Position numbers and translations under genes: made by a program | The notes under the pieces: model-generated | The model's database searches: none | Told to the model about the DNA's origin: nothing | Seen by the model: only the letters and a program-made list of their open reading frames with translations | Source of the DNA: Diploscapter coronatus | Lineage: Eukaryota; Nematoda; Chromadorea; Rhabditida; Rhabditidae | Direction: 5' to 3' | DNA length: 64,000 nt | NCBI GenBank assembly: GCA_964036155.1 | Contig: OZ038423.1 | Coordinates: 22,521,249-22,585,248, forward strand | Part shown: positions 47,138 to 58,719 of the stretch, one piece after another | Layout of the letters: every line of letters starts with the position of its first letter | Numbering within the stretch: position 1 is the stretch's first letter

Positions 47138-50100
47138 ATGCTGACGCGACGAGTCGCCCAGTTAGGGGTGCGATTCGTGCGCACTTCTGCCCCAGTTTGC
47201 AGTCGGAAAAATCAGGGCGAATCTGGGAGTTCCGCAAACCAGAACAACGACAATTTCCCCGATGTCGTCACCGACCCGTCGAGTCTACCCCCGTGGGAGG
47301 TACGAGTTTACATTTTAAAGGTTAACTTAGCCTGGAGTAGAAATAGCGTTTTTAAATTGGAAGCTGGATGATATTTTCCCCTTAGATTTTATCTCAAAGA
47401 TGCTCAATATCAAACTTTCAGATCTGGAGGCGACGTCTGGAACTCCGAAAACCGATTCTCCAACGCGACGAAAAGCCCGTGCAAAAGGTGGCATTTTTCA
47501 TTCAAAAATTCATGCTTTCTTTCTAAATTCGAGTAAAAATCTAAAGCAAAAGATATTGTGACATGGATTTTTCCAGGTCTACCACGCCCCGGAATTCTTC
47601 CACGATTTCAACGAGAAGCTGAAAGGGCAGCGGATTCCGAAAATCACGGAACTCGGCATGACGCCCGAGAAATGGGAGCATTATAATAAGGCATGAAAAT
47701 ACTATATTGAAGAAAAAAATATTTGAAAAAACAGGTGGTCTGGCCTCCGAATTACGTCGTTCCTGAAACCGGCCTGCCTAAGACCAAGGAAGTCTTTCAT
47801 TGCAGGGAATCGGTGAGTTTTTGGTTAATCTTATGGAAAACTAAGAAAAAAATCGGCGGTATTTTTTGCTTTTCTAGCACAAAATTACAAATCTTTCCGA
47901 GGCTCATACTAAGAATAGGAATTTTTCGAGTTTTTCTTTTCAAAGTCCGGATTTTTAAATAACAAATGCCCAGGTCCATCATCAACCGAAGAGGATGTTC
48001 AAAGTGTGCAAATTCGTGAACAAAATGATGGTCGACGAGGCGATCGCTCAATGCAAAATCAGAGCTCTCAAGGTACGGCATTCTTGCAATCTATCCTTTC
48101 ATTTTAGTATTTTTGTAAAGTGTGTCTGTCTGTCTGTCTGTGTGTCCGAGCTTATTTCTAGCCACCTGTCTATCGTACCCCCATGTATTATACACCGTTT
48201 TGTAGGTCTCAGTTGTATCCTGTGCAACGTAACTTTTCCGATGACTTTTGACCTAATTTTTGGGTACTTTTGGCCAAAAACTATAATATGCTAATTTTGA
48301 CATCGAAATTTGCAAATCGTTTGAGAGGCCATTAACGACTGTATTCGCTACTTCGCTGGTGAGCTCTCTCCTCTCACTACTATCTTATCTAAGTTGAATG
48401 AATGTGAAAATTGATGGATGTGAGAGTTCATTACTGCTACTACCCCAATGAAAGGCGGTCGGATGCTTGAGTCTGGAAATAGATTTCACAATGGAACTGA
48501 ATCTTGAGAGATATGATAAAATGCTGTTGCTAAATTATGTTAAATTAGCTACTATCTTATCTAAATTAATAAATGCGAAAAGTGATGGCACATTGATAGC
48601 CCATTACTGCTTCCGCAACAATGAAATGCAGTCCGAGTTTCGGAATGGGAACTTGACCTTACAATGAGATTGAGACTGGACATGGAGAGAAATGGAAACT
48701 TCCAATTGCAATTGCTGACTGATACTAAATTTGCATATTAGAAGAGTTTTGAAAATGCATAAAAAGTAGAGAATTGGTAATGAATAGGTCATTAATACTA
48801 GGGTTGGAGTGGAATGAGATGGATTATTTTCTGACAATTTTCAATAAAAGTACGACTACTCTATTCTGTCACTGTCACTCTTCTTCTATACATGTCGCTG
48901 TCGCTGTTCTGTTTTCTGTAACTGTCACTGTATCTGTACTGCTTTGTAATCTATTTCTGCTTTATTCGGCATTAGCCGGCTGCCGAAAACAGTCGGCCTA
49001 CACTATCTTTTTTATCTACTTTATTCGTATTTTTGCAAAGTGTGTTTGTTTGTCATTTGTGCACGGTTATATCTAGAGATGTGGTCATCCAATTGAGATG
49101 GAGTTTGCACCAAAAGATGTACAATTTTCCCGCGGTGTGCAACGTATAGGTTTTGTTTGGGTTTGATCAGATGATTGGGGGATTATCCTTATTAGAAATG
49201 ATTTCTCCTTTAGTGAGTCGATTTGTTTGCATTTTTATGGATGAAAAGGAGCTTGAAATTTTTGAAGAATTTTAGAAAATGATACAAATTAGCGGGATGC
49301 TCAGGAGCAGGGCCGTCCAGAAGTTCTGTTTCTGTTCTATTTGTTTGTTTTCTGTAGATTTTTGGCCATTTCTGTTTCTGCTTTTCGAAATTTTGAAAAT
49401 CATTCTGTTTGTTTTCCGAAATTCTAAAAACCCATTCCTGGACGGCCCTGCTCAAGAGGGGATAGCTATGAAATTAAAAATTTTGATAGTGAGAGAGTAT
49501 GAACATGAAAATGAGAAATGCAACAAATAAAATGTATGTTAATTTTAAAGAAAAACTGTTTTAGTGCCGGAGTTGTTGTGATATTGGTGCTGTTTTGATT
49601 TGATATTGTCTTTGGCTTTGGTATTGTTTTGTTTTGCACTTTTGCGAAGCAAAAGTCCTAGACGAAGGGAGGCCGCGAAGCGGCCGACCGAAGTCTAGTT
49701 TTAATTAAAGGAATAAACTATGGGGAAAAGACGATATTTCATTTTCTGGATCGGGCTTTAAAAATTCGGCCAGTAGAACAAATGTGTCATGTTGAGAGAA
49801 GAAAAGAGCATGTTCTCTTTTCTCTCTAGGAAAGATACTTTTTCTGTGGGTCGATTTGGGGGTTTTGCGGATCGAGTTTTGTGAAGTCTGTTCTGAACTT
49901 CAAAAGATAAAAAGTATTTTTTCAAAATCTCCTTTAATTGCATAAAAATGAATTACGGTAATTATTATAGTTTTCAATTTAGGGCACCTTGATAATGGCG
50001 GAGATTTTGGAGGAGGCTAAGAAACGCGCCTCGTCCGAGTTCAACATCGAGTATCCATCCACTATGTACGTCGCCGATGCCTTCGCCATTCAGTCCGAAA

Positions 50101-50526
50101 TCGTTAAAGGTGCATCTTCGTTTTTATTCGATTTTTTTCATTTCATGGGATTTTTCTAATTTAAAAGAAAAATTTAGGTGCGAAACGACACGCCCATGAA
50201 GTATGGCACGTCCACCGCTATCGATACGTCCACGTTTTTGTTCGGTAAGATTTTCTCCTATATCGCAATTTTCATTTTTCTAATTGTTTTTCTTTTTGTT
50301 TCCTCATACTTCCTTGAAACTTACAAACAAAACTTATTGCTCACTTATTTTCGTTGAAAAGACAAATTACAAAGATTAAGCAATTTTATGGAAAAATACA
50401 ATTTTCAGCCTGGAAGAAGGCCCACCCCCTCCCACGGCTTACCGCTACCCGATGCCAAATGGATGGGAGAAAATGAAAAAATACGTCGACTATCTCCACA
50501 ACAGAACTGTCAAATATGGTCTGTAA
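47138..50526 (+). CDS. mrpl-22: mitochondrial ribosomal protein uL22m
   Basis: A component of the mitochondrial large ribosomal subunit, lining the peptide exit tunnel. Eight exons (47138-47299, 47422-47487, 47577-47690, 47735-47812, 47974-48072, 49983-50109, 50178-50244, 50409-50526) give 276 aa. The N-terminus is a basic, acid-free presequence (MLTRRVAQLGVRFVRTSA). The uL22 core contains HQPKRMFKVCKFVNKMMVDE, AIAQCKIRALKG, AEILEEAKKRA and EYPSTMYVADAF; the tail has YVHVFVRLEEGPPPPTAYRY, matching the mitochondrial EGPPPP block. Intron 3 is only 44 bp and begins with GC (AAG|GCATGA); no GT donor is available and the join restores HYNKVVWPP. Intron 5 is 1.9 kb and packed with diverged repeats. 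Confidence 0.94.
48377..48722. repeat. diverged ~172-bp tandem duplication
   Basis: Two consecutive units begin with CTACTATCTTATCTAA (48377 and 48549). Shared landmarks in order are GAATGYGAAAATTGATGG-like, TTCATTACTGCT / CCCATTACTGCT, CAATGAAA, then TTGAGAGATATG / ATGGAGAGAAATG-like ends. The units have drifted by many substitutions and small indels. Confidence 0.65.
49305..49453. repeat. 16-bp perfect inverted repeat
   Basis: GAGCAGGGCCGTCCAG (49305-49320) and CTGGACGGCCCTGCTC (49438-49453) are exact reverse complements enclosing 117 bp. The interior has repeated TCTGTTTGTTTTC-like words. The GC-rich arms contrast with the AT-rich intron and look like transposon ends. Confidence 0.8.
49639..49690. 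repeat. twin GCGAAGC mini-hairpins
   Basis: Two palindromes share the core GCGAAGC: CTTTTGCGAAGCAAAAG (49639-49655) and GGCCGCGAAGCGGCC (49671-49685). The second is nested inside a wider imperfect palindrome with outer TAGAC and GTCTA. GCGAAGC is known to form an exceptionally stable DNA mini-hairpin. Confidence 0.8.
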
Positions 50527-51041
50527 AGGGAAATTGTGAATATGGTGAAATAGCCAGTGGTAACATTCCTATAATTTGGCAAAAATCATTCTAAAAAGAA
50601 GCGCTATAATTTCCTAGTGATATCATCCTTAGCCTGAATTTGCAAAAACCTATTTCACCATTTTACTGTTTTCTTTAAGAGAATTAGAAGAATTAGTTGT
50701 TGATTTTGATATAAACATTAGTTCGTTTTCTTCTTGTTTTGATTTTCGAATAAATTTTCTAAAAAAGACAGATTTAGCAACACTTTATTCCCGGAATGAA
50801 GCAAGAAAAGCGAGTATTTTATATGAAAACACGAGATACGTAAAATATGGAAGAATGCGAATCCACGAGTAATAAATTAGCACTAGAGTGAGATACAGTA
50901 TCACTATGTCTAAATAAGGCTACATTTGTAAAGCTACGACTTTTTGTCCGAATAAATTTCAAGGATTCGATATTTACAAAAAGCGAACATTTACAGATTT
51001 GACTTATATAAAAGTACCGTATTTTTAAATTCCAAGATATT
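50527..51041. other. convergent 3' spacer
   Basis: Sequence between the stop codons of mrpl-22 (+) and the TMEM59-family gene (-). An AATAAA near 50750 may serve mrpl-22. No further features are seen. Confidence 0.5.
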
Positions 51042-53131
51042 TTATTTCTTCTGAGTTGGTGATTCGTGAATCTGAGGTTCGGCCTTGAGTTCGGACGGTA
51101 CAGTAACCTAAAAATTTCATAAAGTTCAATTTTCAGAAATACAAATGTTTCGACATTTTCTAAAGTAAATTAATTTTCAACACAAGTGCAATGTATGATC
51201 TCATACTATAAATTACTACTATTCCAACATTTTCTATAATTATAAACAAAATCTACCACGTCGTATGGTGGGGGTCCGCTGAAGTCGGCATCTGATGGCG
51301 GGACAGCGGTCCAAGCCATTTTATCTCCTGATTTCTCGCCGGTCGTCATCATCGAATCTTTTACCGCCGATTTATAGGATGGCTAAAATTTTTTTTTGAA
51401 AATTATATCTATATAATTGATTTTTAAAAATAAAACGATTTGTTGAAATACCAAATTTTATCTTTTAATAGTTCCTTCGAAAAAAAACGTTTTTTTGAAG
51501 AAATTCGAATATTTATATTTATTGAAGGTTCTTTTCTTGCTTACCAAGCTAACGGATCTCGGCGAGCTTCTTGCAGTGGCTCTACGTAAATTATGGGATT
51601 TGATCATCAGAACGAGAGCCAACGCAGCCATAAACAGGAGTAGAGCCACCACGCAGCGATAGAGGTTCGAGTTGTCCAGATCTAAATATCGTTCCTTTCT
51701 CAGAGATTTATTATCTTTACCAAAAATGTTTTGTAAAAGTTCTAAATTCTCAAGGGGAAGATAAAATATGCAGGTTATTCACTCATTAAAATGATCATCT
51801 TGAAATTGGTATCGACGGATTTTACGCAGATATCAAGCTCATTGGATTTTCTTCTATCATGCAAAATTCTGAAACTTACAAGCATAATTCAATTTTCTGT
51901 CGATCCTCTCTGGGCTATCGTCTATTGTTATGAGGAAATTCGGCTTCTCATCCTGCATTTCAAGGAACCGACGACGACTTTCACGGGCTCGTTCCATGAA
52001 ACTTAATTGGAGTAATTAAAAGCGCTAATTGGTGAATTATCTTAGATTTAATTCACCAGTTATCTCAAATTATGCCAATTAACTCTTACTTTTTCGCGAT
52101 TTCATTCATCCTCCTATGCATCGAATCGTATTCTTCTTCGAAGGTCATCCCGAAAGACGGCGGAGCTTGATCGCTAAAATATCTTTCCTGTTTCTTTTTC
52201 TTATCTTTGAAACATACATAGCTTTGGGTCTAAGGAGTTCCATCATTCCGTTACGCCCAATATTCATATCCCAGTTACGCTCAGGCTCGGGCCATTGTTT
52301 TTCAATGGAGCTATAATTAAAAAAGTCAATTTCAAGTTATCATAGCATTTTTCAACTGATATTTATAGAAAATCTTATTTTTTTGTATAAATTATGAAAA
52401 TAAAACCTACGCATCCCCCGCCACTCCTTCTGACTTGACGACATTCGACGTCGACTTTCCATTATTCACGTTCAAAGTGATCTTAATTTGGAAAATTAAA
52501 AAAAAAAAGTATGAAAATCTTACCATTACGCTCCTAATCGTAGGTAAGCTGCACGCGTAATCGCAGGCTTCTTGTAGAGACTGAAAATACAAATATCATT
52601 ATAAGAGTGTGTGAAATCAGAGTTCAGATATTGAAAAGGTTAATTATTGGTTCGTTTAGAAGAAAATACGTAGCCTATTACCTCGTCAGTTTCCTTGTGT
52701 TCTCCCAGAGTCTCAAAGAACTGCTTCGTATCGTTGCATTTCGTCTGGCAAGCGTGCACATCGGTAGGTCCATCCTCCTGCTCAACTCGGGAATCACAAC
52801 CGATTTTACAGGATTTCTAAAAAGTCCAATTCTAGATAATCTGAAGAATATTTTTTTGTGAAAAATGCAGTATGTTTCAACTCTTTGCGCATGTTTCATA
52901 GAAACTCTGTATTGAGTTATTCATAATGAAAAAAGGAGAATGAAAGTATTTTTACATTTCTATAAAAATACAGCTACGTGACTCTTAAAAGAAACGTACG
53001 ATCAGTTCATCTCTATAGTAGGTGCGGTCGCAGACTCGTTTGCAAGAGGAGATAATGTCTGCTTGGATGACGTCCAAGACAAGCGCCAAAGTGGCACACA
53101 CTAGCCATCCCGTATTGTGGAAAATTACCAT
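51042..53131 (-). CDS. TMEM59: TMEM59-family type I membrane protein
   Basis: A single-pass Golgi/endosomal membrane protein; family members affect glycosylation and autophagy trafficking. Ten exons (53131-53000, 52816-52682, 52580-52524, 52481-52411, 52310-52218, 52173-52090, 52001-51880, 51681-51545, 51382-51257, 51107-51042) give 340 aa. A signal peptide (VCATLALVLDVIQA) precedes the Cys-rich lumenal part: SCKRVCDRTY, SCKIGCD, ACQTKC and ACDYAC, matching the paired-Cys pattern of TMEM59 (human SCHRACQLTY). A charged middle region follows. One transmembrane helix lies near residues 241-260 (VVALLLFMAALALVLMI). The basic cytosolic tail contains GPPPYDV, a PPxY motif that could bind WW domains of Nedd4-type ligases. 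The ATG is ten bases after a TTTCAG acceptor. Overall identity to vertebrates looks low, so the family call rests on topology and Cys spacing. Confidence 0.8.
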
Positions 53132-54276
53132 AGTTAGATCGCTGAAATTAATGAGTTGCGGTAATCTTCAAAAATAATCAGAGACGTCTTCAAATGATTT
53201 TGAGAAGAAGAATCAAAATCTAGGTTTCAGGAAATTAGTCATGAAAAATGACATGATCTGAAAAATAGCGATGTTTCAGGAGTTGTTTACAAAAATGCGC
53301 ATTAGTAAGAGTCAAAATCTGACAAAGGGTGGAATATTCTCGAAATGTTTCAAAAATCGATACGACCTTTCAATAGATTGATATCTCTAAATATTGTTTG
53401 AACAAGTGTTATTAGCTAAAAACGCGACAATTTATAGAAACATATGAAAAGTCGACAAATTTCCGCATTTTTCGAAAAGTTTCTGCAGGCGAAAATCGAT
53501 ATAGGAAAGGAGGAAAAGAGAACGAGTGAGGGACTCTTTCCTGAGGGAAAAGGGGAAGAGGCAAATATTATATTACATGCTCTCCCCAAACCAAATATAT
53601 TTGGGGCACATCCTTAGAAAAACCAAATTGGATAATTTTTCTTTAATCTTTTAGGCAAAAGTTCGATTTCTCGAGAATGTAGGGGTAAAATTTTGGAAAT
53701 TCAAAACAATAAAAAACGCAAATTAGACAAAAAATCAAACGAAAATTTAAACAAAGACGATATGTTAATCTGCTTTCAACATTTAAAAAAATTTTAAATT
53801 AAAAATGATATTTTAACATAAAACTTTATTCTTATTCTACTCTTCACAACTTTATATTTTCATCACAACCGTACGAAAAAGTCAGGTCAAAAATTTGCGA
53901 ATGTCAAGTAAATACTTGCTCTCTAACAATTCTACTCATAAAATCTCTTTTCAGCTAAAAATAAATTTGAATCTACTCAATTTTCTAACGTGAAAAATAC
54001 TAGTTCGATAAAATAAATTCTCATAATTTTATAAGTGCACTATGATAGAAATTTGTCATGAAAAGTTCGATTTTCTCTAAAAGCAGTTTTCTTTGTTTGA
54101 AAGATTAGCTTAAAATGGCAAAACTCCAAAAGAAACAATTTGATGCATTCAAAATTGATGAATCATAAACTCACCAACCTTGAAGAAAAACAGTTTTACC
54201 ATTTGCAAGTTACCATGCTACCAAAAATGATCAAAGAATTGCTATAAAACGGGCACTTTAATGGTGCTGTTCGTGT
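53132..54276. other. 1.1-kb intergenic region
   Basis: Upstream of the TMEM59-family gene and downstream of aldolase, both on the minus strand. It contains a purine tract (about 53505-53570) and an exact 14-bp palindrome CCAAATATATTTGG (about 53591-53604). No coding exon is seen. Confidence 0.5.
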
Positions 54277-57121
54277 TTAGTAGGCGTGATTCGCGACGAA
54301 GAGGGACTGCGAAGCGGCCGAATCCTTGCTGTCCTCGCCCGCGTACTTGCCCACAGAGGCCAGACCGTTCATGTGCGCGCGATGCAGCAGAATCGCCTGC
54401 AAGTTTTGTTTCTCAAAAGATCTTCGAAAGTTCGGAATTTTTGAGAAAAATAGTATTAGTTATAAGAAAAATTTGAGACTTTTCAATGATCCTGATTTCA
54501 CTCTAAAACTCCTCAAGTATTCTATTTCATAAATTTTTTTAGGAACTCGAATTGCAAGATTTGTAAATATAATAATGCCACTTTGAGGAATTTTTCAATT
54601 TTATTGTTAAAAAGAGCAAGATATGTACAAAATAGCAATTGAATGTGTTTCAATCTTGGTGTACTAAATCTTCGAAGCCTAACCTGGGCGTCCTTAACGT
54701 GCTCGTCCTTACCGCCCCACTTCTTGAGAGCCGAGGCCTGCAACGCGCGTCCGTACGAGAACGTCAGTGCCCACGGCTTCTTACCGGAGACCTGGAAATT
54801 TGTAATAGATTATTTCCCATAAGAAAATCTCATTTGCAAAAATCAATCTATGAAAAATCGCATGTTATAGGCACATTTATTTGAAACTTATAACTTCAAT
54901 CGATCATTTTCAAAAAGAAAATTCCACTTTCATTCATTGAATAACTCGTTTTATTATCAAGCAGTTCAAATTTTCGAAACATACGCATATTTGCAGCATT
55001 TTTTCATAATATATTCTACAAACCTGATTGATAGCGTTGAGATTCTTGGTGGCGTCCTCCTCGCTCTGTCCGCCGGAGAGGAATACGACGCCAGGCACAG
55101 CGGCGGGCACGGATCGCTGCAGGGCAGTCACTGTCGCCAGGCCGATCTCCGCGTTCGAGGGACGGGTTCCCGTCAAGTTCTGGCCTGCAAATATATTTAT
55201 ATTCTTCAGGTTTAATTTCTTAAAGAAAGATATCTACGTTTCAAGATAAAATCAAGAAAATTTCATTCTTGGAAAGATAAGTGGGAATGAATATTTTCGG
55301 AAAATAGGTATCCAAATGTCGAATTGACTAATTAATTTGAAAAAAAAACAACTGAATGAACAAACCAGCAGTGCACATGTTGGGTTTGAGGAGCGTGCCC
55401 TCGAGGAATACGTGATGCTCGTTCAGGGCTCTGCAAAATCGATTTAAAAATCGATGCTTCCAAATATAGGACGACTACCGAAATGTTTCGCGCGAGTGAC
55501 AACTAATTTTAGCTTTGATATGAATTAAATTCGCGAAATCCCGACCTGTAGCAGTAGGACAGGACAGTCTCGGTGATCTTCTGGGATCTGGCCAGGTCGT
55601 GGTCGCCGTCGGGCAGGATTTCCGGCTCCACGATCGGCACGAGTCCGTTCTGGAAGGTTTATAGGTTAAACGTGTCCGAAATTCGATTATAGCGTCGTTG
55701 AAGATCATGACAGCTTCTGATAATATGGATTCAACTTTTGCATTATAGAAAATACCAGAAAGAATAAAGGAGATCAACGTCTGACCAACTACTTAGTTCA
55801 AATACGATAATGTAAAGCTTTCTTTTCGACTACTCTACGTTTTGAATGTTTACCTGCTGACAGATGGAGGCGTAACGAGCCAGCACCTGGGCGACCTCGA
55901 CGAGTGCGCAGTGCGAAGGTGTCGTCGAGGAGATCTTGTGCACGCAACGCCACTTCGCGAACTGGGCACCGTCCTGGAAATTTACTTTTTATCGAATTTT
56001 TTGTTGTAAGTTTCAAGCTTTCATCGAATAAAAATTCGTTTCATTGAAGAAACCATTTTTCGAGTTTCATGCCGGTTTCCTAGTTCAAAATCACCCACCT
56101 TCTTGTACTGAGCGCATCTGGCGTTGAGGTCGTCGAGTCCCTGCGTCGTCACTTCGCCCACGGTTCCCGCCAGATTAACAACGCCTTTGTCCACCTAAAT
56201 ATGACAATTCAGTCTTGTATGACAATTGTGCTAGTACCTTGATTCCCGGAATAATACCCTGCTCCTTGAGGACGTCGACGAACGGCTTTCCGTCGTCGGT
56301 CTTCTGGTAGAACGTCTCGTGGAACATGATCACTCCAGAGATATACTTGCCCAGGTCAGTGCCAGCAGTGAACAGGGTCTGGAAAGTAGTGCATTTTTAA
56401 ACTAGTTTTCAAAATTTAAGTTATGCTTCAAAAACCAACCAGGAAACTTTTCAAAATTATAAATTTGATCTCAATTTTCGGATTCGAAAATTTCAACAAG
56501 AACAACAAAACTTCATTACTATCCCTAAGCATTTGATGAGGGATAGCAATTAAAGGCTGACTAAGAATTCATCAAATAATGATAATGCGGCTCGAAAATT
56601 AGCTAGTCTGATCTAATGTGATTCTGATTCACCTGTCTGTACTTGCGTCTGTTCGGCTCGGTGTTCTCGAGGCCGATACTCTGCAGTCTTTTCTCCATGC
56701 TGCCCGTCGACTCGTCGGCCGCTGAATTTTAGAAAAATGATATTTTATCAAAAATGGTACCATGTTACCAATTGCTAACTTTGTACCAAACAGATGGAAA
56801 GAATAGTCTTTTTTTTCCAAATAGTCTCACACTTGGCAGAATGGTGAGATATTTAAAATTTCAAAAATACTGCCAAGAATATTTCCTACCTAAATAGTAC
56901 CTACCTCACTACTATTTTGTAAGATAGTCAATTTTTAAGGAATCCCAAAAAATGTTTTCTACTACAATGGTATCACACTACTATTTGGTAATTTAATACA
57001 ATCTTTCGATGAGATCCCAAATTTTACCGAGAATGCCCTTTCCGGGAGTGACGAGCGCATTGGCGATCTTGCGCAGTTCATCCTCCTTCTCCTTGGTCAA
57101 GTACACGCCGTAGGAAGCCAT
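54277..57121 (-). CDS. aldo: fructose-bisphosphate aldolase, class I
   Basis: A glycolytic enzyme cleaving fructose 1,6-bisphosphate to dihydroxyacetone phosphate and glyceraldehyde 3-phosphate. Ten exons (57121-57028, 56721-56633, 56378-56238, 56194-56099, 55973-55854, 55649-55546, 55430-55366, 55184-55024, 54791-54684, 54396-54277) give 365 aa, the normal length. It begins [17 protein letters not shown]. Visible motifs: [53 protein letters not shown], the Schiff-base lysine Lys230 in [25 protein letters not shown] and the C-terminal NHAY whose last Tyr is required for full activity. Exons are markedly GC-rich and codon-biased, fitting high expression. The ATG is 17 bases after a TATTTTTCAG acceptor. 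Whether it is the aldo-1 or aldo-2 orthologue cannot be decided. Confidence 0.98.
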
Positions 57122-58719
57122 TCTTGTTCAAGCTGGAACTGAAAAATATCAATTTTGAGGGAAAAATAGACTTCAATCAAGTTCCAATACGTTCGGGGAC
57201 CAAGAATGAACATTATTGAGAAAAGGATCAATTTCAAACGAATTTCAGTAAATTCGAGATCAGAGATTAATTTTTAACGCGGAGAAAGTGAACAATTCAA
57301 AGTTGATTTGATATGTTTCAAAGTAGGTGGAAACGTGATTTGATTGAATTTCATGGTTTTGCGATGAAATCGCATAAACATTGAAGAAGTACGAGAGGGA
57401 GTTTCGATGCAAGGATATTCAATTAGGCTTCAAATTATTTGAGGACTTGAATATAGAGAAAACGTTGAAACACGAGAACCGTTTATTCAAGTGGTATATA
57501 ATTTTTTTTTTAAAAGAATTGAAGCAGAATGAAATTACTAAAAATCACACGATCAAGCGTGTCGTGTTTGAAATGTGGAAGGGAGTCTGATATGGGAAGG
57601 GAGGCCGTAATTTGGCGGTGGGGAGACCTCGGCGAGTGTTCAGAAACAGTTAATAATGCAATAATGCGAGAGGTTCGCCGAGAAATTGCCAAAGAATCGA
57701 TATACCACCAATTGATACGGGGAAGGGGAAGAACCGACAAAATAATGGGAAAAATAGAAAAAGAGACAGGCTGCGCGAGGCCATTCCATTGCACACAAAC
57801 AGACGAAAACCATCAACAAGACGGGGCGAGCGATGAAAGAACGATCAAAGTACAATTTTTGGGACAAGTAGGAGTTTCTCGAAAAATCCACTTTTTGAGG
57901 AATGTTGTCAAATTTCATATTAGAAACAGACTCGAGAGGATCAAAAAGACATTTTCTGACACATTTTGGAATATATTTAAAAGAAAAAAAGAAAACTAGA
58001 CTTTAGGGAATTTTCTAGAACATCCAGGATGAAAAAAAACTCGAAAAACTTTCGAAAGTTGAACAAGAATCAATAATTTTGGGACAAAATGCAAATGAAC
58101 GATGAAGAAAATTAAAGGCAAATGGCATTTTTTTCGCGGGAAAATCGACACTTGCGTTTTTTTCTTGGTCTTTTCGTTATTATCGCAAGATTTTCCCCAA
58201 GTTATCGTCGTTTTTATTGATGAATGGAATGGAATGTCAGATGCATTCAAGGCTACCTAACTCTTATCAAAATTGGAAAATACAGTCCAAGATTAGATAC
58301 AAAAAAAAATTTATGCATTTCGGTAAAATTACAAAGTAGAAAAACACAAAAGTACATCGTAAACCAGCAAATAACGAAATTAAAGATTTCTTTTTACAAA
58401 TTTTGTATCGTCCGTCTCTTTTCGAAATTGAACTTTCAACAAAATTTTCACGAAGCAATCCATAGGTAAGTGAATTCGAAATTCTATTATTTAGTTTAGA
58501 GCTTACAAAAGAATATACAAATCGATAGATAACGACTAGATACAAAAATACCGATACGAACGCTCAAAATACGCAATTTATTATTTTAAAAAAAGTGCAA
58601 AATAGTGAAAATCGCATATCTTGATGTAAAATTTTCGTCGAAATCGTTCAACCCCTTGAGGAAAACGGGATTTTTGTAAATAAATCAGAAAAAAGGGCGA
58701 AAAATGTCGAGAAAAATAT
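57122..58719. other. aldolase upstream region
   Basis: Between the aldolase start and the tryptophan dioxygenase stop. The plus strand at about 57380-58000 is purine-rich and happens to hold a 156-codon open frame at 57529-57999, judged to be chance (see rejected items). The aldolase promoter should lie here; no specific element was identified. Confidence 0.5.

Larger units (their letters stand above)
48073..49982 (+). other. repeat-rich intron 5 of mrpl-22
   Basis: Forty times longer than the shortest intron of the same gene. It contains two related blocks starting TATTTTTGYAAAGTGTGTYTG (about 48111 and 49028), each followed about 110 bp later by GTGCAACGTA; a diverged tandem duplication (48377-48722); an inverted pair (49305-49453); and twin GCGAAGC hairpins (49639-49690). 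No coding exon of another gene was found. Confidence 0.7.

Noticed and set aside
54309..54320. GCGAAGC hairpin in the last aldolase exon
   Set aside because: It lies in conserved coding sequence (codons for DSAASQS) and lacks the long flanking stems seen at 49639-49690, so it is probably coincidental.
57529..57999. 156-codon plus-strand open frame upstream of aldolase
   Set aside because: Purine-rich composition explains the lack of stops, there is no recognisable domain, splice context or codon bias, and a similar open frame exists on the other strand.
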